NCBI GenBank assembly: GCA_035293565.1
Contig: DATGMP010000072.1
Span: forward strand, 1-30,201
Direction: 5' to 3'
DNA length: 30,201 nucleotides
Source of the DNA: DATGMP01 sp035293565
GTDB lineage: Bacteria; Pseudomonadota; Alphaproteobacteria; BOG-932; Roseiterribacteraceae
In this document: positions 22,810-30,201 of the stretch, one piece after another
How the letters are laid out: each line of letters begins with the position of its first letter
How positions within the stretch are numbered: position 1 is the stretch's first letter
Notes under the pieces: generated by a model
Told to the model about the DNA's origin: nothing
Database searches by the model: none
Seen by the model: only the letters and a program-made list of their open reading frames with translations
Program-made: the position numbers and the translations under genes

Positions 22810-23790
22810 ATGCCGTCCCCTCAGATCGGATTCCTGCTCCCGACGCGCGAACGGATCATGGAGGGTCGCCCGGAGGCGAGCGGCCTGATGGATCTGGCCG
22901 TCGAGGCCGAGAAGCTCGGCTATGATTCCGTCTGGGTGGGCGATTCGCTGACCGCCCGACCGCGGCACGAGCCGCTGACCCTGCTCGCCGGCGTCGCCGC
23001 CAGGACGGCGCGGGTGACGCTGGGAACCGCGGTGCTGCTCCCAGCGCTACGCAACCCTGTTCTCCTCGCTCATCAGGTCGCGACGCTCGATCAGGTGAGC
23101 GAAGGGCGGCTCGTGCTCGGCGTCGGCATTGCAGCCGATGTGCGGAACGTGCGCGCCGAATTTGCTTCGGCCGGTGTGCCCTTCGAGAAGAGAGTTGGCC
23201 GATTGATGGAGGGGCTCAGGCTGTGCCGAGCGCTCTGGTCGGGCAAGCCCGTGACCTGGGAAAGCCTCTGGACTCTGAAGGACGCGACCATTGCGCCGAC
23301 GCCTTTTCGGTCGGGCGGCCCGCCGATCTGGATCGGCGGCAATGCGCCTGCGGCGGTCGAACGCGTCGGCCGAAGCTTCGACGGATGGTTTCCGATATCG
23401 CCCGACGCTGCGCTGTTCGCTAGTCGATGGTCCGAAATCAAGCGCGTCGCGCGCGACGCCGGCCGCGATCCGGCGGCGCTGACCGGCGCAATGTATCTCA
23501 CGCTGTCGATCGACGAACGCAAAGAGAAGGCCGATTCCCGCTTGGACGCATTCCTGGAGCGATATTACAGCCAGCCCGCCTCGGTGATGCGTGCGGGACA
23601 GGCGCACTATGCCGGGCCGATAGACGGTCTGGCGCCCTGGCTGAAGGGCTATGCGGAGGCAGGCGTCAGCCATTTCGTTCTGCGCTTCGCGGGGGATACA
23701 GAGCGACAGTTCCGACTGCTTCCACAGGTCCGAGCGGTGCTGGGCTGGGAAGCCAGCGAAAGACGCACTTCGGGTTCGATCACCAACTGA
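22810..23790 (+). CDS. LLM-class flavin-dependent oxidoreductase
   Basis: A 326-residue luciferase-like TIM-barrel flavoenzyme. Conserved parts are AEKLGYDSVWVGDSL (about residues 34-48), the ARTARVTLGTAVLLPALRNP strand-loop, LAHQVATLDQVSEGRLVLGVGIA (about 80-102), and PPIWIGGNAPAAVERVGRSFDGWFP in the second half. These features are typical of the F420/FMN-dependent branch. Substrate is unknown. GGAG lies 7 bases before ATG 22810. It follows the regulator by 17 bases and precedes the next LLM gene by 75, so the three are probably one transcript, the regulator likely controlling flavin-dependent oxidation of its inducer. Confidence 0.9.
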   Translation: MPSPQIGFLLPTRERIMEGRPEASGLMDLAVEAEKLGYDSVWVGDSLTARPRHEPLTLLAGVAARTARVTLGTAVLLPALRNPVLLAHQVATLDQVSEGRLVLGVGIAADVRNVRAEFASAGVPFEKRVGRLMEGLRLCRALWSGKPVTWESLWTLKDATIAPTPFRSGGPPIWIGGNAPAAVERVGRSFDGWFPISPDAALFASRWSEIKRVARDAGRDPAALTGAMYLTLSIDERKEKADSRLDAFLERYYSQPASVMRAGQAHYAGPIDGLAPWLKGYAEAGVSHFVLRFAGDTERQFRLLPQVRAVLGWEASERRTSGSITN

Positions 23791-23865
23791 TCGTGCGCCG
23801 CCGCACAAGACGATCGAGCCGAGTCCGGCATAGTCGAGGGCCAAGCAGCAAGGGATCTCTTCCGC

Positions 23866-24897
23866 ATGGCATATCGTTTCGAGGCCGAAATCAGCCCCGG
23901 CATGGCGCCGCGCGAGGTTGTCGACCTAGCGCAGATTGCCGAAGATGCTGGTTTCGATCGGCTCGGAATTTCCTGCGTCGCGCTATGGCCTGACACCTAC
24001 CAGCTGCAAGCGCTCATCGCGGCTAAGACGAGCCGGATCGCCATCGGCAGCATGGTCACCAACCCCTACACGCGTCACGCAGCAGTGCACGCGGCCGCGC
24101 TCGCCACGCTCGACGAGCTTTCCGACGGCCGCGCATTCTGCGCGCTCGGCGTGGGCGCCGGGCTGGAAGCGCTCGGTATGCATTACAGGCAGCCGGTTCG
24201 CACGCTGCGCGAATGCGTCACCGCGATTAAACGGCTGCTCGCCGGAGAGACCGTATCCATGCGGGGCGCAACTCTTACCCTGGACGACGCGCGTCTCTTT
24301 AGACCCCCGACACACAAGATTCCGATCGCGATCGGAACGCGCAGCGAGCAGGTCATGCGCCTTGCCGGAGAACTGGCCGATATCGCGCTGGTGGGTGCTC
24401 GCCATTTTACGCCCGCGCTCGTCGCGCAGTATCGCGGCTGGCTGGCGGAGGGCGCGGCCCTGGCTGGCCGATCGCCGGATGCAATCGAGATCATGCCGCG
24501 GATCACGCTTTGCATCTCGCGCGACGAGCGGCTCGCCATCAACAGCGTCAAGCGTTTCGCCGCGCACTATCTCGACATTTTGGGCGATCGCGGTCCATCG
24601 GTCGATCCCGCGCGCCGCGCCGCCATCCTCGATGCCCTCAAGGATGCGCGTGGCTGGTACTTCGACCTGGCGCGTTACGATCCGCCCGCGCTTCTGGACC
24701 TCGTCGACGACGGCCTGGCGCGCGCCTTCTCGGTCGTCGGCACGCCCGAGCAATGCGCCGAGCAGATCCGCGCGCTGCTCGCATTGGGCTTCCAGGGCTT
24801 GAGCTGCAATCTTGCGCCGGTCAATCGAGCTTCCAACTATCTGGGTTTCAAGGAGACGCTGGAAGGCGCTGCCGAGATGCTGGCGCTGCTGAAATGA
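23866..24897 (+). CDS. LLM-class flavin-dependent oxidoreductase
   Basis: A 343-residue luciferase-like flavoenzyme, distinct from its upstream neighbour. It shows LAQIAEDAGFDRLGISC, the KTSRIAIGSMVTNPYTRH strand-loop, ALATLDELSDGRAFCALGVGAGLEALG (about residues 77-104), and a C-terminal SVVGTPEQCAEQIRALLALGFQGLS. The TNPYTRHPA-like loop is typical of the branch related to F420-dependent methylene-tetrahydromethanopterin reductases, but such similarity does not define the substrate. AAGGGA lies 10 bases upstream of ATG 23866. It ends convergently 8 bases from the phosphopantetheinyl transferase gene. Confidence 0.9.
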   Translation: MAYRFEAEISPGMAPREVVDLAQIAEDAGFDRLGISCVALWPDTYQLQALIAAKTSRIAIGSMVTNPYTRHAAVHAAALATLDELSDGRAFCALGVGAGLEALGMHYRQPVRTLRECVTAIKRLLAGETVSMRGATLTLDDARLFRPPTHKIPIAIGTRSEQVMRLAGELADIALVGARHFTPALVAQYRGWLAEGAALAGRSPDAIEIMPRITLCISRDERLAINSVKRFAAHYLDILGDRGPSVDPARRAAILDALKDARGWYFDLARYDPPALLDLVDDGLARAFSVVGTPEQCAEQIRALLALGFQGLSCNLAPVNRASNYLGFKETLEGAAEMLALLK

Positions 24898-24905
24898 CCG
24901 TTGGA

Positions 24906-25607
24906 TCAGGCCGGCAGACTGATCGCGGTCGCGACCAGATCTCCGGCGAAAGCGTACCTTCCGGGAAACCTTCGTCCTGGGGCGAACGGACCGACCGGCT
25001 TCAGGATCTCCGCCTCCAGCAAGGCGTTTTCGTGATCGAGCTCGACGACGCAGTCGCGGAAGTCCAGTCTTACCGTCGTGATCGCTGAAAGGCATTTGTA
25101 AAGGGATTCCTTGGCGCTGAACATCGCTCCGCCATTCCGCTTCTGCTCCTCGGGGCCGCGCTCGGCAATTTCGGCCGCAATCTCTCGCCGCGATAGGATG
25201 CGCGAGAGAAGCCCGAGACCGAAACGCGGCACCTCCTCGACATCGATCCCGATTGCGGTAAGGATTGTCTTGCGGCATACCGCCACCGCGCAATAGCGGT
25301 CGGTATGAGTGATCGAGCCGGTGACGGAGGAAGGCCAGAGGGGTGCTCTGTCGGAAGCGATCAGCAACGGCGCTGGAGGCTCCTGCAGACTATCGAGAGC
25401 GCGATGCGCGAAGATACGGCCGGTGCTGAATTCCCGTCGCCGCTTGTCGATAGCATTCGCAATATGAGCCGCCTCCTCAGGCCAGAGCGCCTCCATATGC
25501 GCACCCACTGCTCCCTCAACGACAGGAGCAAAATCCGGCAGCAGCTTCCGGACGAAGGGCTGCTCCGGACCCAATCTCGGTGAGGTCGAGCCATCCTCGC
25601 TGGTCAT
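24906..25607 (-). CDS. 4'-phosphopantetheinyl transferase (EntD/Sfp type)
   Basis: A 233-residue enzyme that by family transfers the phosphopantetheine arm of CoA to a serine of carrier proteins in polyketide, peptide or siderophore synthases. Motifs in order are KRRREFSTGR (residues about 55-64, the EntD-type basic motif), PLWPSSVTGSITHT (89-102), the magnesium-binding GIDVEE with Asp122 and Glu124, and FSAKESLYK (163-171). All are intact, so activity is likely. ATG 25607 has no clear ribosome-binding site, but it lies 8 bases after the cyclase stop, so translational coupling is plausible. No carrier protein or synthase is in the window; its partner must be elsewhere. Confidence 0.9.
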   Translation of the reverse strand: MTSEDGSTSPRLGPEQPFVRKLLPDFAPVVEGAVGAHMEALWPEEAAHIANAIDKRRREFSTGRIFAHRALDSLQEPPAPLLIASDRAPLWPSSVTGSITHTDRYCAVAVCRKTILTAIGIDVEEVPRFGLGLLSRILSRREIAAEIAERGPEEQKRNGGAMFSAKESLYKCLSAITTVRLDFRDCVVELDHENALLEAEILKPVGPFAPGRRFPGRYAFAGDLVATAISLPA

Positions 25608-25615
25608 GCGGCGAT

Positions 25616-26455
25616 CTACGGCACGATCGCGACGACCCGAGCCGGAAAGCCGCTGCCATCCTTGGGCTTGGGAAAGCTCACCATGACCAATGCGCCATAC
25701 TCCGGGACCCGGTCGAGATTGGCGAGGAGCTCGACTTGATAGTGGTTCGTGCCGAGCACATAAGATTCGAGCGAATAGTCGTCGCGGGTCGTCGCCGTTC
25801 CGGGATCGGTGTCGGTCGTCTCATGGCCCGAGGCCGCGATGTGCCGCTCTTCGTAGAGCAATTTCAGCGCGGGAAGGCTCCAGCCCGGATAGTGCGCGGT
25901 GCCGTTCCGATCGCGATTCTGCATGGCGGCGTCATCGGGCCAACGATGAGACCAGTCGGTACGCATCGCCACGAACGCATGCGCCGGGATCTGGTCGTGT
26001 CGACGCTCCCAATTCTCCACGTCCTGAGTCGAAAGCACATAATCAGGATTCTTCTCTGCCTGGTCGTGCACGTCGATCACAACGAGCGGCAACAACATGT
26101 CATGAAGATCGATCTGATCCACGGTGTGCAAGCCCGTGTGGAAATGCGCCGGCGCGTCGACATGCGTACCCCATTGTCCAACGTGGCAGTACTCGTCCGA
26201 CCGAAAGCCGTCCTTCGCGATCGTGTACAGCGAGCGCACCGTCATCTTCGGAAATCCCTTCCAGTGCGGCGTATCGGTTCCGAAGGTATGGGTGAGGTCG
26301 ACGAAACGTGCATGGCTCAAAGTCGTGTAAAGCTGCATTAAGTCCGATGTAGTGGTCTCTGCGCGGGCGACTTGATCGGCGCGCGCGACGAATCCGCCGA
26401 GCGCCAGCTGCGCGGCAATCGACCAGGCACAGATGGCGCCGAATGATCGCTTCAT
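25616..26455 (-). CDS. Exported cyclase-family metal hydrolase (kynurenine-formamidase-like)
   Basis: A 279-residue protein of the cyclase/KynB superfamily of metal-dependent hydrolases. Residues 1 to about 26 form a signal peptide (AICAWSIAAQLALGGFVARA), so it acts in the periplasm. The metal-binding core HVGQWGTHVDAPAHF has His91, His98, Asp100 and His104. FVDLTHTFGTDTPHW near 51-65 and a later ASGHETTDTDPG segment are also family regions. It may hydrolyse an amide, lactone or formamide; the natural substrate is not predictable. Its export separates it from cytosolic KynB. It is in a tight minus-strand series: 19 bp after the amidohydrolase, 8 bp before the transferase. Confidence 0.87.
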   Translation of the reverse strand: MKRSFGAICAWSIAAQLALGGFVARADQVARAETTTSDLMQLYTTLSHARFVDLTHTFGTDTPHWKGFPKMTVRSLYTIAKDGFRSDEYCHVGQWGTHVDAPAHFHTGLHTVDQIDLHDMLLPLVVIDVHDQAEKNPDYVLSTQDVENWERRHDQIPAHAFVAMRTDWSHRWPDDAAMQNRDRNGTAHYPGWSLPALKLLYEERHIAASGHETTDTDPGTATTRDDYSLESYVLGTNHYQVELLANLDRVPEYGALVMVSFPKPKDGSGFPARVVAIVP

Positions 26456-26474
26456 CGGATACCCGATGCCGGAT

Positions 26475-27536
26475 TCAACAAAGGCTGAACAGCCTGGCGG
26501 CGTTCTCGCCGAGAATCTTCACTTTGGACTGATCGCTCAGGCCCGGCATCGCTCGGATGTTCTGGACGATGCCGTCGAACTCGTGATCCGGATGCGGATA
26601 ATCCGACGAGAAACAAATATTGTCATCGCCGATCGCATCGACCGTGAAGCGCAGCAGGCGTTCGTCGCCTTCCGCCGCCACGAAGCATTGGCGTTTGAAA
26701 TACTCCGACGGCTTCAGCGCGAGCGGCGCGCTGGCATGGCCCCAATGGATCGCATGGTCGTCCATGCGGTCCAGCCAATAGGGTACCCAGCCGACGCCGC
26801 ATTCCACGATCGCGACATTGAGCCCGGGATGCCGTTCGAGCACGCCGCCGGCGATGAGGCAGAGCAGCCCCATCTGCTGCTCGAAAGGATGCGAGACCAT
26901 GTGACGGTAGAGGAAATTCTCGAACCGGTCATAACCGACCTGCGGCACGTCCTGAGTCGTGCCCTCATGCAGGACGACCGGAACGCGGTTGGCTTCGAGC
27001 AGGGCCCACAACGGCTCCCAGGCCGGATTGTCGAGATTGCGGCCGCCGATCGGATTGGGCCGCATGAAGACGCCGTTGAGCTTCCCCTCCTCGATTGCGC
27101 GGCGTGCCTCGGCCAGCGCCGCCGCCACATCCTGCTGCGGCAGCACCGCGGGGGCCAGCAGGCGCTTCGGATCGCGAGCGCAGAAGTCGCGCGCCCAATC
27201 ATTGTAGGCGCGGCAAAGCGCGATCGCCAGGCCCACATCCTCGACGCCGAAGAAGTAAAGCCCTGTCGTCGGATACATCACCATCACGTCGATGCCGGCC
27301 TTGTCCATGTCGCGGAGCCGCGCGTCTGGATCGTGCGCGCCCTCGGCCCTGGCGCGCTGCTTGGGCGGCGGCATCGGAATGGGCGGCAGCAGCTTGCCGC
27401 CGATCAGCCTGCGGCGGCGCCCCTGGCTGTCCTGGACGGCACGCGGGCGCACATCGCGATATTTGGGCTCGAGATAATCATTCCAAAGCTGGTCGGGCTC
27501 GATGAAATGCGCATCGGCGTCGATGACGAGACTCAT
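26475..27536 (-). CDS. Amidohydrolase-family (ACMSD-like) metal-dependent hydrolase or decarboxylase
   Basis: A 353-residue TIM-barrel protein of the amidohydrolase-2 family. Visible are the N-terminal IDADAHFIEP, LRDMDKAGIDVMVMYPT, the metal or substrate region VLHEGTT, PFEQQMGLLCLIAGGVLERHPGLNVAIVECGVGWVPYWLDRMD (the conserved gv.eR.P.L......g..W), and SSDYPHPDH with the terminal catalytic Asp. Members hydrolyse amides and lactones or decarboxylate aromatic acids. ATG 27536 is chosen because AAGGAGG lies 5 bases upstream; an open frame to 27620 overlaps the previous gene. It follows the D-aminoacylase-like gene by 22 bp, so they are one operon. Confidence 0.9.
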   Translation of the reverse strand: MSLVIDADAHFIEPDQLWNDYLEPKYRDVRPRAVQDSQGRRRRLIGGKLLPPIPMPPPKQRARAEGAHDPDARLRDMDKAGIDVMVMYPTTGLYFFGVEDVGLAIALCRAYNDWARDFCARDPKRLLAPAVLPQQDVAAALAEARRAIEEGKLNGVFMRPNPIGGRNLDNPAWEPLWALLEANRVPVVLHEGTTQDVPQVGYDRFENFLYRHMVSHPFEQQMGLLCLIAGGVLERHPGLNVAIVECGVGWVPYWLDRMDDHAIHWGHASAPLALKPSEYFKRQCFVAAEGDERLLRFTVDAIGDDNICFSSDYPHPDHEFDGIVQNIRAMPGLSDQSKVKILGENAARLFSLC

Positions 27537-27558
27537 GCTTCCTCCTTGAGGCGCGTGA

Positions 27559-29289
27559 TCAGCGCGGCTCCGGCTGCGCTCCGCGCACGAGGCGGCCGGG
27601 CAACATCCCCGTCGCCTCACCCGCGCGATAGGTCACGTTTCCGCTGACAATAGTCGCGACATAGCCCTCGGCGCGCTGAACCAGCCGATGCCCGCCGGCT
27701 GGCAGATCGCTCACGAGCTCCGGCGCGCGCAGCCGCAGCCGATCGAAGTCGATCAGATTGAGGTCGGCCTTGTAACCCGGCGCGACCTGACCACGATCGT
27801 TCAGACCAACGACGCTCGCCGTGCCGCGCGTCAGCGAGCGCACGATATGCGGAATCGGCAGCTTCGGACCGCGAGTGCGGTCGCGCCCGTAATGGGTCAG
27901 CATGAAAGTCGAATAGGAGCCGTCGCAGATTGTGCCACAATGCGCGCCGCCATCGCCCAACCCCGGAACGACATCGCGGTGGCGCAGCATCTCGCAAGCC
28001 GCGTCGAGCTTTCCGTCGGCGAAGTTCGACATCGCGAGATAGAGCATGTTGCGCCCGTCGCGTTCGAGCATCAGGTCGTAGGCCGCCTCCTCCGAGGTGA
28101 CGCCGCGGCGCGCCGCAATCCCGGCGATACTCGCCTCGGGCGCTTGCTCATAATCGGGCGGATCGCCCAGCTGGAACATGCGATCGAACCGCCTCACTGC
28201 CGCGCCCAGCAGATTCTTCGGGTCGGGCTTCAGCGGTTCGCCGACGACGCGCGCTCGGATTTCCGGATTGCGCAGCGCGGCGATCTTGTCCGCAAAGGGC
28301 AAATGCGCAAGCGCGCGATAGCCTTGCGTCGTGTAGAAGGGGTTGAGCGTCAGCTCGTGCCCGAGCAGAAGGCCGACCGCACGCGGCATCACCTGCGGCC
28401 GCATGACAACGCCGTTGTCGTTGGCCTCGGCCACCCATTGCAAGATTTCCCGCCACGGGTTTGCCCGCACATTGCCGGCGCCAAGCGAGAATGTGAGAGG
28501 CCTGCCGGAACGCTCCGCAAGCCGGCGCATCATGCCGAACAGCGCGGGCGGATCATCATAATCGGAGACGACCTGCATAATGCCGGCGCCGCAGCCTTTG
28601 AGCGCCATGGCGAGCGCCGTGAGCTCATCCTCGGACGCCGTCAACGTCGGGATCGAATTGCCGTCGCTCGAACGATGGAACAGGGTGCGCGACGTCGCGA
28701 CGCCCATCGCGCCAGCCTTGACGGCCTCGCCGACGATTTCAGCCATCCGACGCATATCGGCCTCGGTCGCCGGTTCCCGATCGACGCCGCGCTGCCCCAT
28801 GACATAGACCCTGAGCGCGGCGTGCGGCAGGTAGCCTGCGACGTCGATGTCGTAGGGGCGTTCGGAGAGAAAAGCGAGGTACTCGGGATAGCTTTCCCAG
28901 CTCCAAGGAAGGCCTTCGGCCAGGACGGGATGGGGAATATCCTCGACCCCCTCCATCAGCCGGATCAGCAATTCGTGCTGGTCCGGCTTGCAGGGCGCGA
29001 AACCGACGCCGCAATTGCCCATGACGGCGGTCGTCACGCCATGAGCGACCGAGGGGACCAGGCGATTTTCCCAGGTGACCTGGCCGTCATAATGGGTGTG
29101 GATATCGACGAAGCCCGGCGTGACAAGCAGGCCCTTGGCGTCGATCTCCTCGCGACCTGAACCCGCCGGCTTCCCGACGGCGGCGATTAGCCCGTCGCGG
29201 ATCGCGACATCGGCTTCGCGCGGCTCGCCACCGGAGCCGTCGATCAGCGTTCCGCCGCGAATAACGAGGTCGAACTCCTTTTGCGCCAT
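27559..29289 (-). CDS. N-acyl-D-amino-acid deacylase-like amidohydrolase
   Basis: A 576-residue urease-superfamily hydrolase of the D-aminoacylase type, which removes acyl groups from N-acyl-D-amino acids or related amides with zinc. It has the small N-terminal beta domain (DLVIRGGTLIDGSG), DIHTHYDGQ with His64 and His66, the Cys ligand in GNCGVG (Cys93), a late GDGGAHCG Asp motif, and the closing APGYKADLNLIDFDRL. Length is somewhat above that of classical D-aminoacylases (about 480), as usual for this hypothetical-substrate branch. GGGGGAAG precedes ATG 29289 and lies in part within a hairpin. Immediate neighbours are a PQQ-cupredoxin protein upstream and a second amidohydrolase downstream. 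Confidence 0.9.
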   Translation of the reverse strand: MAQKEFDLVIRGGTLIDGSGGEPREADVAIRDGLIAAVGKPAGSGREEIDAKGLLVTPGFVDIHTHYDGQVTWENRLVPSVAHGVTTAVMGNCGVGFAPCKPDQHELLIRLMEGVEDIPHPVLAEGLPWSWESYPEYLAFLSERPYDIDVAGYLPHAALRVYVMGQRGVDREPATEADMRRMAEIVGEAVKAGAMGVATSRTLFHRSSDGNSIPTLTASEDELTALAMALKGCGAGIMQVVSDYDDPPALFGMMRRLAERSGRPLTFSLGAGNVRANPWREILQWVAEANDNGVVMRPQVMPRAVGLLLGHELTLNPFYTTQGYRALAHLPFADKIAALRNPEIRARVVGEPLKPDPKNLLGAAVRRFDRMFQLGDPPDYEQAPEASIAGIAARRGVTSEEAAYDLMLERDGRNMLYLAMSNFADGKLDAACEMLRHRDVVPGLGDGGAHCGTICDGSYSTFMLTHYGRDRTRGPKLPIPHIVRSLTRGTASVVGLNDRGQVAPGYKADLNLIDFDRLRLRAPELVSDLPAGGHRLVQRAEGYVATIVSGNVTYRAGEATGMLPGRLVRGAQPEPR

Positions 29290-29296
29290 TTGCTTC

Positions 29297-29322
29297 CCCC
29301 GAGCTCTTTGTCAGCTCGAGGG
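29297..29322. promoter_or_regulatory. Intercistronic hairpin overlapping the ribosome-binding site of the D-aminoacylase-like gene
   Basis: CGAGCT (29300-29305) and AGCTCG (29313-29318) pair around a 7-base loop. CCC (29297-29299) and GGG (29320-29322) extend the stem past one bulged base. In the minus-strand RNA the stem includes much of the GGGGG Shine-Dalgarno, so it could restrain translation. There is no T-tract. Confidence 0.4.
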
Positions 29323-29370
29323 TCACGTTAGCACCGCGTTGCGACCGCAGGGAAGGTCGGCGTCCCGAGG

Positions 29371-30201
29371 CTACTCGACCACCAGCTGCCCATAAGACCA
29401 GGGAGAGGTCTTGTTGATGTAAACGTAAGTGCCGGGCTTGGTCATGTTCACGCTGGCGGACGCGCCCGGCGCGATGGCGCCGGTGCTCCAGCTCCCGTCG
29501 AGCGCCGCGACTTCCTGCGGCTTGGTCCCGATATTGGTCCATGTGACCGCGGTGCCCGCCTTCACCTTGACGCGCTGCGGCTTGAAGGCGGTTTCGTCGG
29601 TATAATGGCGGGTGATCTCCAGGCTGCGATTATCGTCGAACGTGGCGCCGATCGCCACATGATCGACGGGCTCGAGCTTGCCGCGGAAGCTGGTCTCGGT
29701 CGGCGGCGTCGGGGGCGCCGGCTCAGGCGGCACGCTGCCGCCCAGCCTGAAGGCCCAGACACGGTCGGTCGCGATCGCCGCGAGATATTCTTCGCCATCG
29801 ACCTCGTATACCGCGACCGGTCCGGCCTCGTTGGCCCCGGCCTGGAAGCTCCAGAGGACATCGCCGGTCTTCGCGTCGAGCGCCTGCAGCTGCCCGTCCG
29901 GCTCGCCATGGAACAGAAGGCCGCTCGCCGTCGCGGTGAAGCCGCTGCCATTCTCGATCTGGTAGGGTGTGTTCCTCTGCCAGACGATCTTGTCGGTCTT
30001 GCTGTCGATCGCGGCGATGATCCCATGATTCTTGATGAACGGCGCGGGTCCGATCGAGGAGAAGACATAGGGGTCCTCCCACCGCTCCAGCCAGAGCGGC
30101 GCCACTGCGCCTGCGGCAAAGAACAATTTGGCCTCGGGACTGTAGGCCATCGGCGAGGAACGCATCGTGGCGACCGGTGTGATCAAATTGTGCCGGTCGG
30201 T
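29371..30201 (-). CDS. PQQ-type beta-propeller dehydrogenase with cupredoxin-like tail (C-terminal part, cut by window edge)
   Basis: The frame stays open to the window edge (coding T-D-R-H-N before the first possible start at 30186), so the N-terminal propeller lies outside. The visible 277 codons show late blades (IAAIDSKTDKIVWQ, LQALDAKTGDVLWSF) and a proline-rich linker (PPEPAPPTPPTETSF). They end in a cupredoxin-like domain homologous to that of the gene at 2914 but with stronger loss of copper ligands. VVHTP is replaced by a KPQEV stretch without His, and the Cys-x3-His region reads YINKTSPWSYG, with neither Cys nor His. It is the most upstream visible gene of the minus-strand operon, 81 bp before the D-aminoacylase-like gene. 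Confidence 0.83.
   Translation of the reverse strand, partial: TDRHNLITPVATMRSSPMAYSPEAKLFFAAGAVAPLWLERWEDPYVFSSIGPAPFIKNHGIIAAIDSKTDKIVWQRNTPYQIENGSGFTATASGLLFHGEPDGQLQALDAKTGDVLWSFQAGANEAGPVAVYEVDGEEYLAAIATDRVWAFRLGGSVPPEPAPPTPPTETSFRGKLEPVDHVAIGATFDDNRSLEITRHYTDETAFKPQRVKVKAGTAVTWTNIGTKPQEVAALDGSWSTGAIAPGASASVNMTKPGTYVYINKTSPWSYGQLVVE

Noticed and set aside
27688..29160. Plus-strand open frame of 490 codons
   Set aside because: It lies wholly antisense to the well-supported D-aminoacylase-like gene, with no recognisable domain or ribosome-binding site.

Overview
The window is GC-rich, with ATG, GTG and TTG starts, clear Shine-Dalgarno sequences and gene families typical of metabolically versatile Alphaproteobacteria: a TonB-dependent receptor, PQQ-type beta-propeller dehydrogenases, flavin-dependent luciferase-like (LLM) oxidoreductases, PHB-granule genes and an Lhr helicase. 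I cannot place it to genus. No rRNA, tRNA or CRISPR array is visible.

Layout. (1) 1-141: the end of an IS5-family insertion sequence (first 18 codons of its transposase, terminal repeat and a CTAA target duplication). (2) 326-6851: an LLM oxidoreductase, then a TetR-SDR pair divergent from two PQQ-type dehydrogenase genes. The first dehydrogenase carries a C-terminal cupredoxin domain. The second is a cytochrome c-PQQ protein resembling polyvinyl-alcohol dehydrogenase and is interrupted by an in-frame TGA at a conserved cysteine. (3) 6868-11235: an Lhr helicase on the minus strand. (4) 11642-13740: a Crp/Fnr regulator, a phasin and a PhaB-type reductase, pointing to polyhydroxybutyrate metabolism. 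(5) 14043-18191: a TonB-dependent receptor split by a frameshift at a dnaX-like slippery site, a DUF427 protein and a DUF427-thioesterase fusion, closed by a strong hairpin. (6) 18257-20339, minus strand: an 81-residue unknown protein, an S53 (sedolisin) peptidase and a 49-residue lysine-rich protein found by reading the minus strand directly. (7) 20591-24897: a membrane-anchored winged-helix/TPR regulator with a rhodanese-like tail, then two LLM oxidoreductases. (8) 24906-30201, minus strand: a probable operon of PQQ-cupredoxin protein (cut by the window edge), D-aminoacylase-like amidohydrolase, a second amidohydrolase, an exported cyclase/formamidase and a 4'-phosphopantetheinyl transferase.

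How it may fit together (inference). The gene content suggests oxidative catabolism of an alcohol- or amide-containing compound. A TonB receptor would import it, periplasmic PQQ-type enzymes would oxidise it, LLM flavoenzymes, an SDR and hydrolases would process it, and excess acetyl units could go to PHB. No PQQ biosynthesis genes are visible, so the cofactor would be made elsewhere or scavenged.

The points most worth a second look are two reading-frame breaks that fall exactly where recoding would restore a family-length protein (5823-5825 and 15893-15899); erosion of copper ligands in both cupredoxin tails; a regulator whose C-terminus resembles the PQQ-associated CXXCW family but lacks both cysteines; and a TetR-type palindrome lying inside the spacer of a good sigma-70 promoter.
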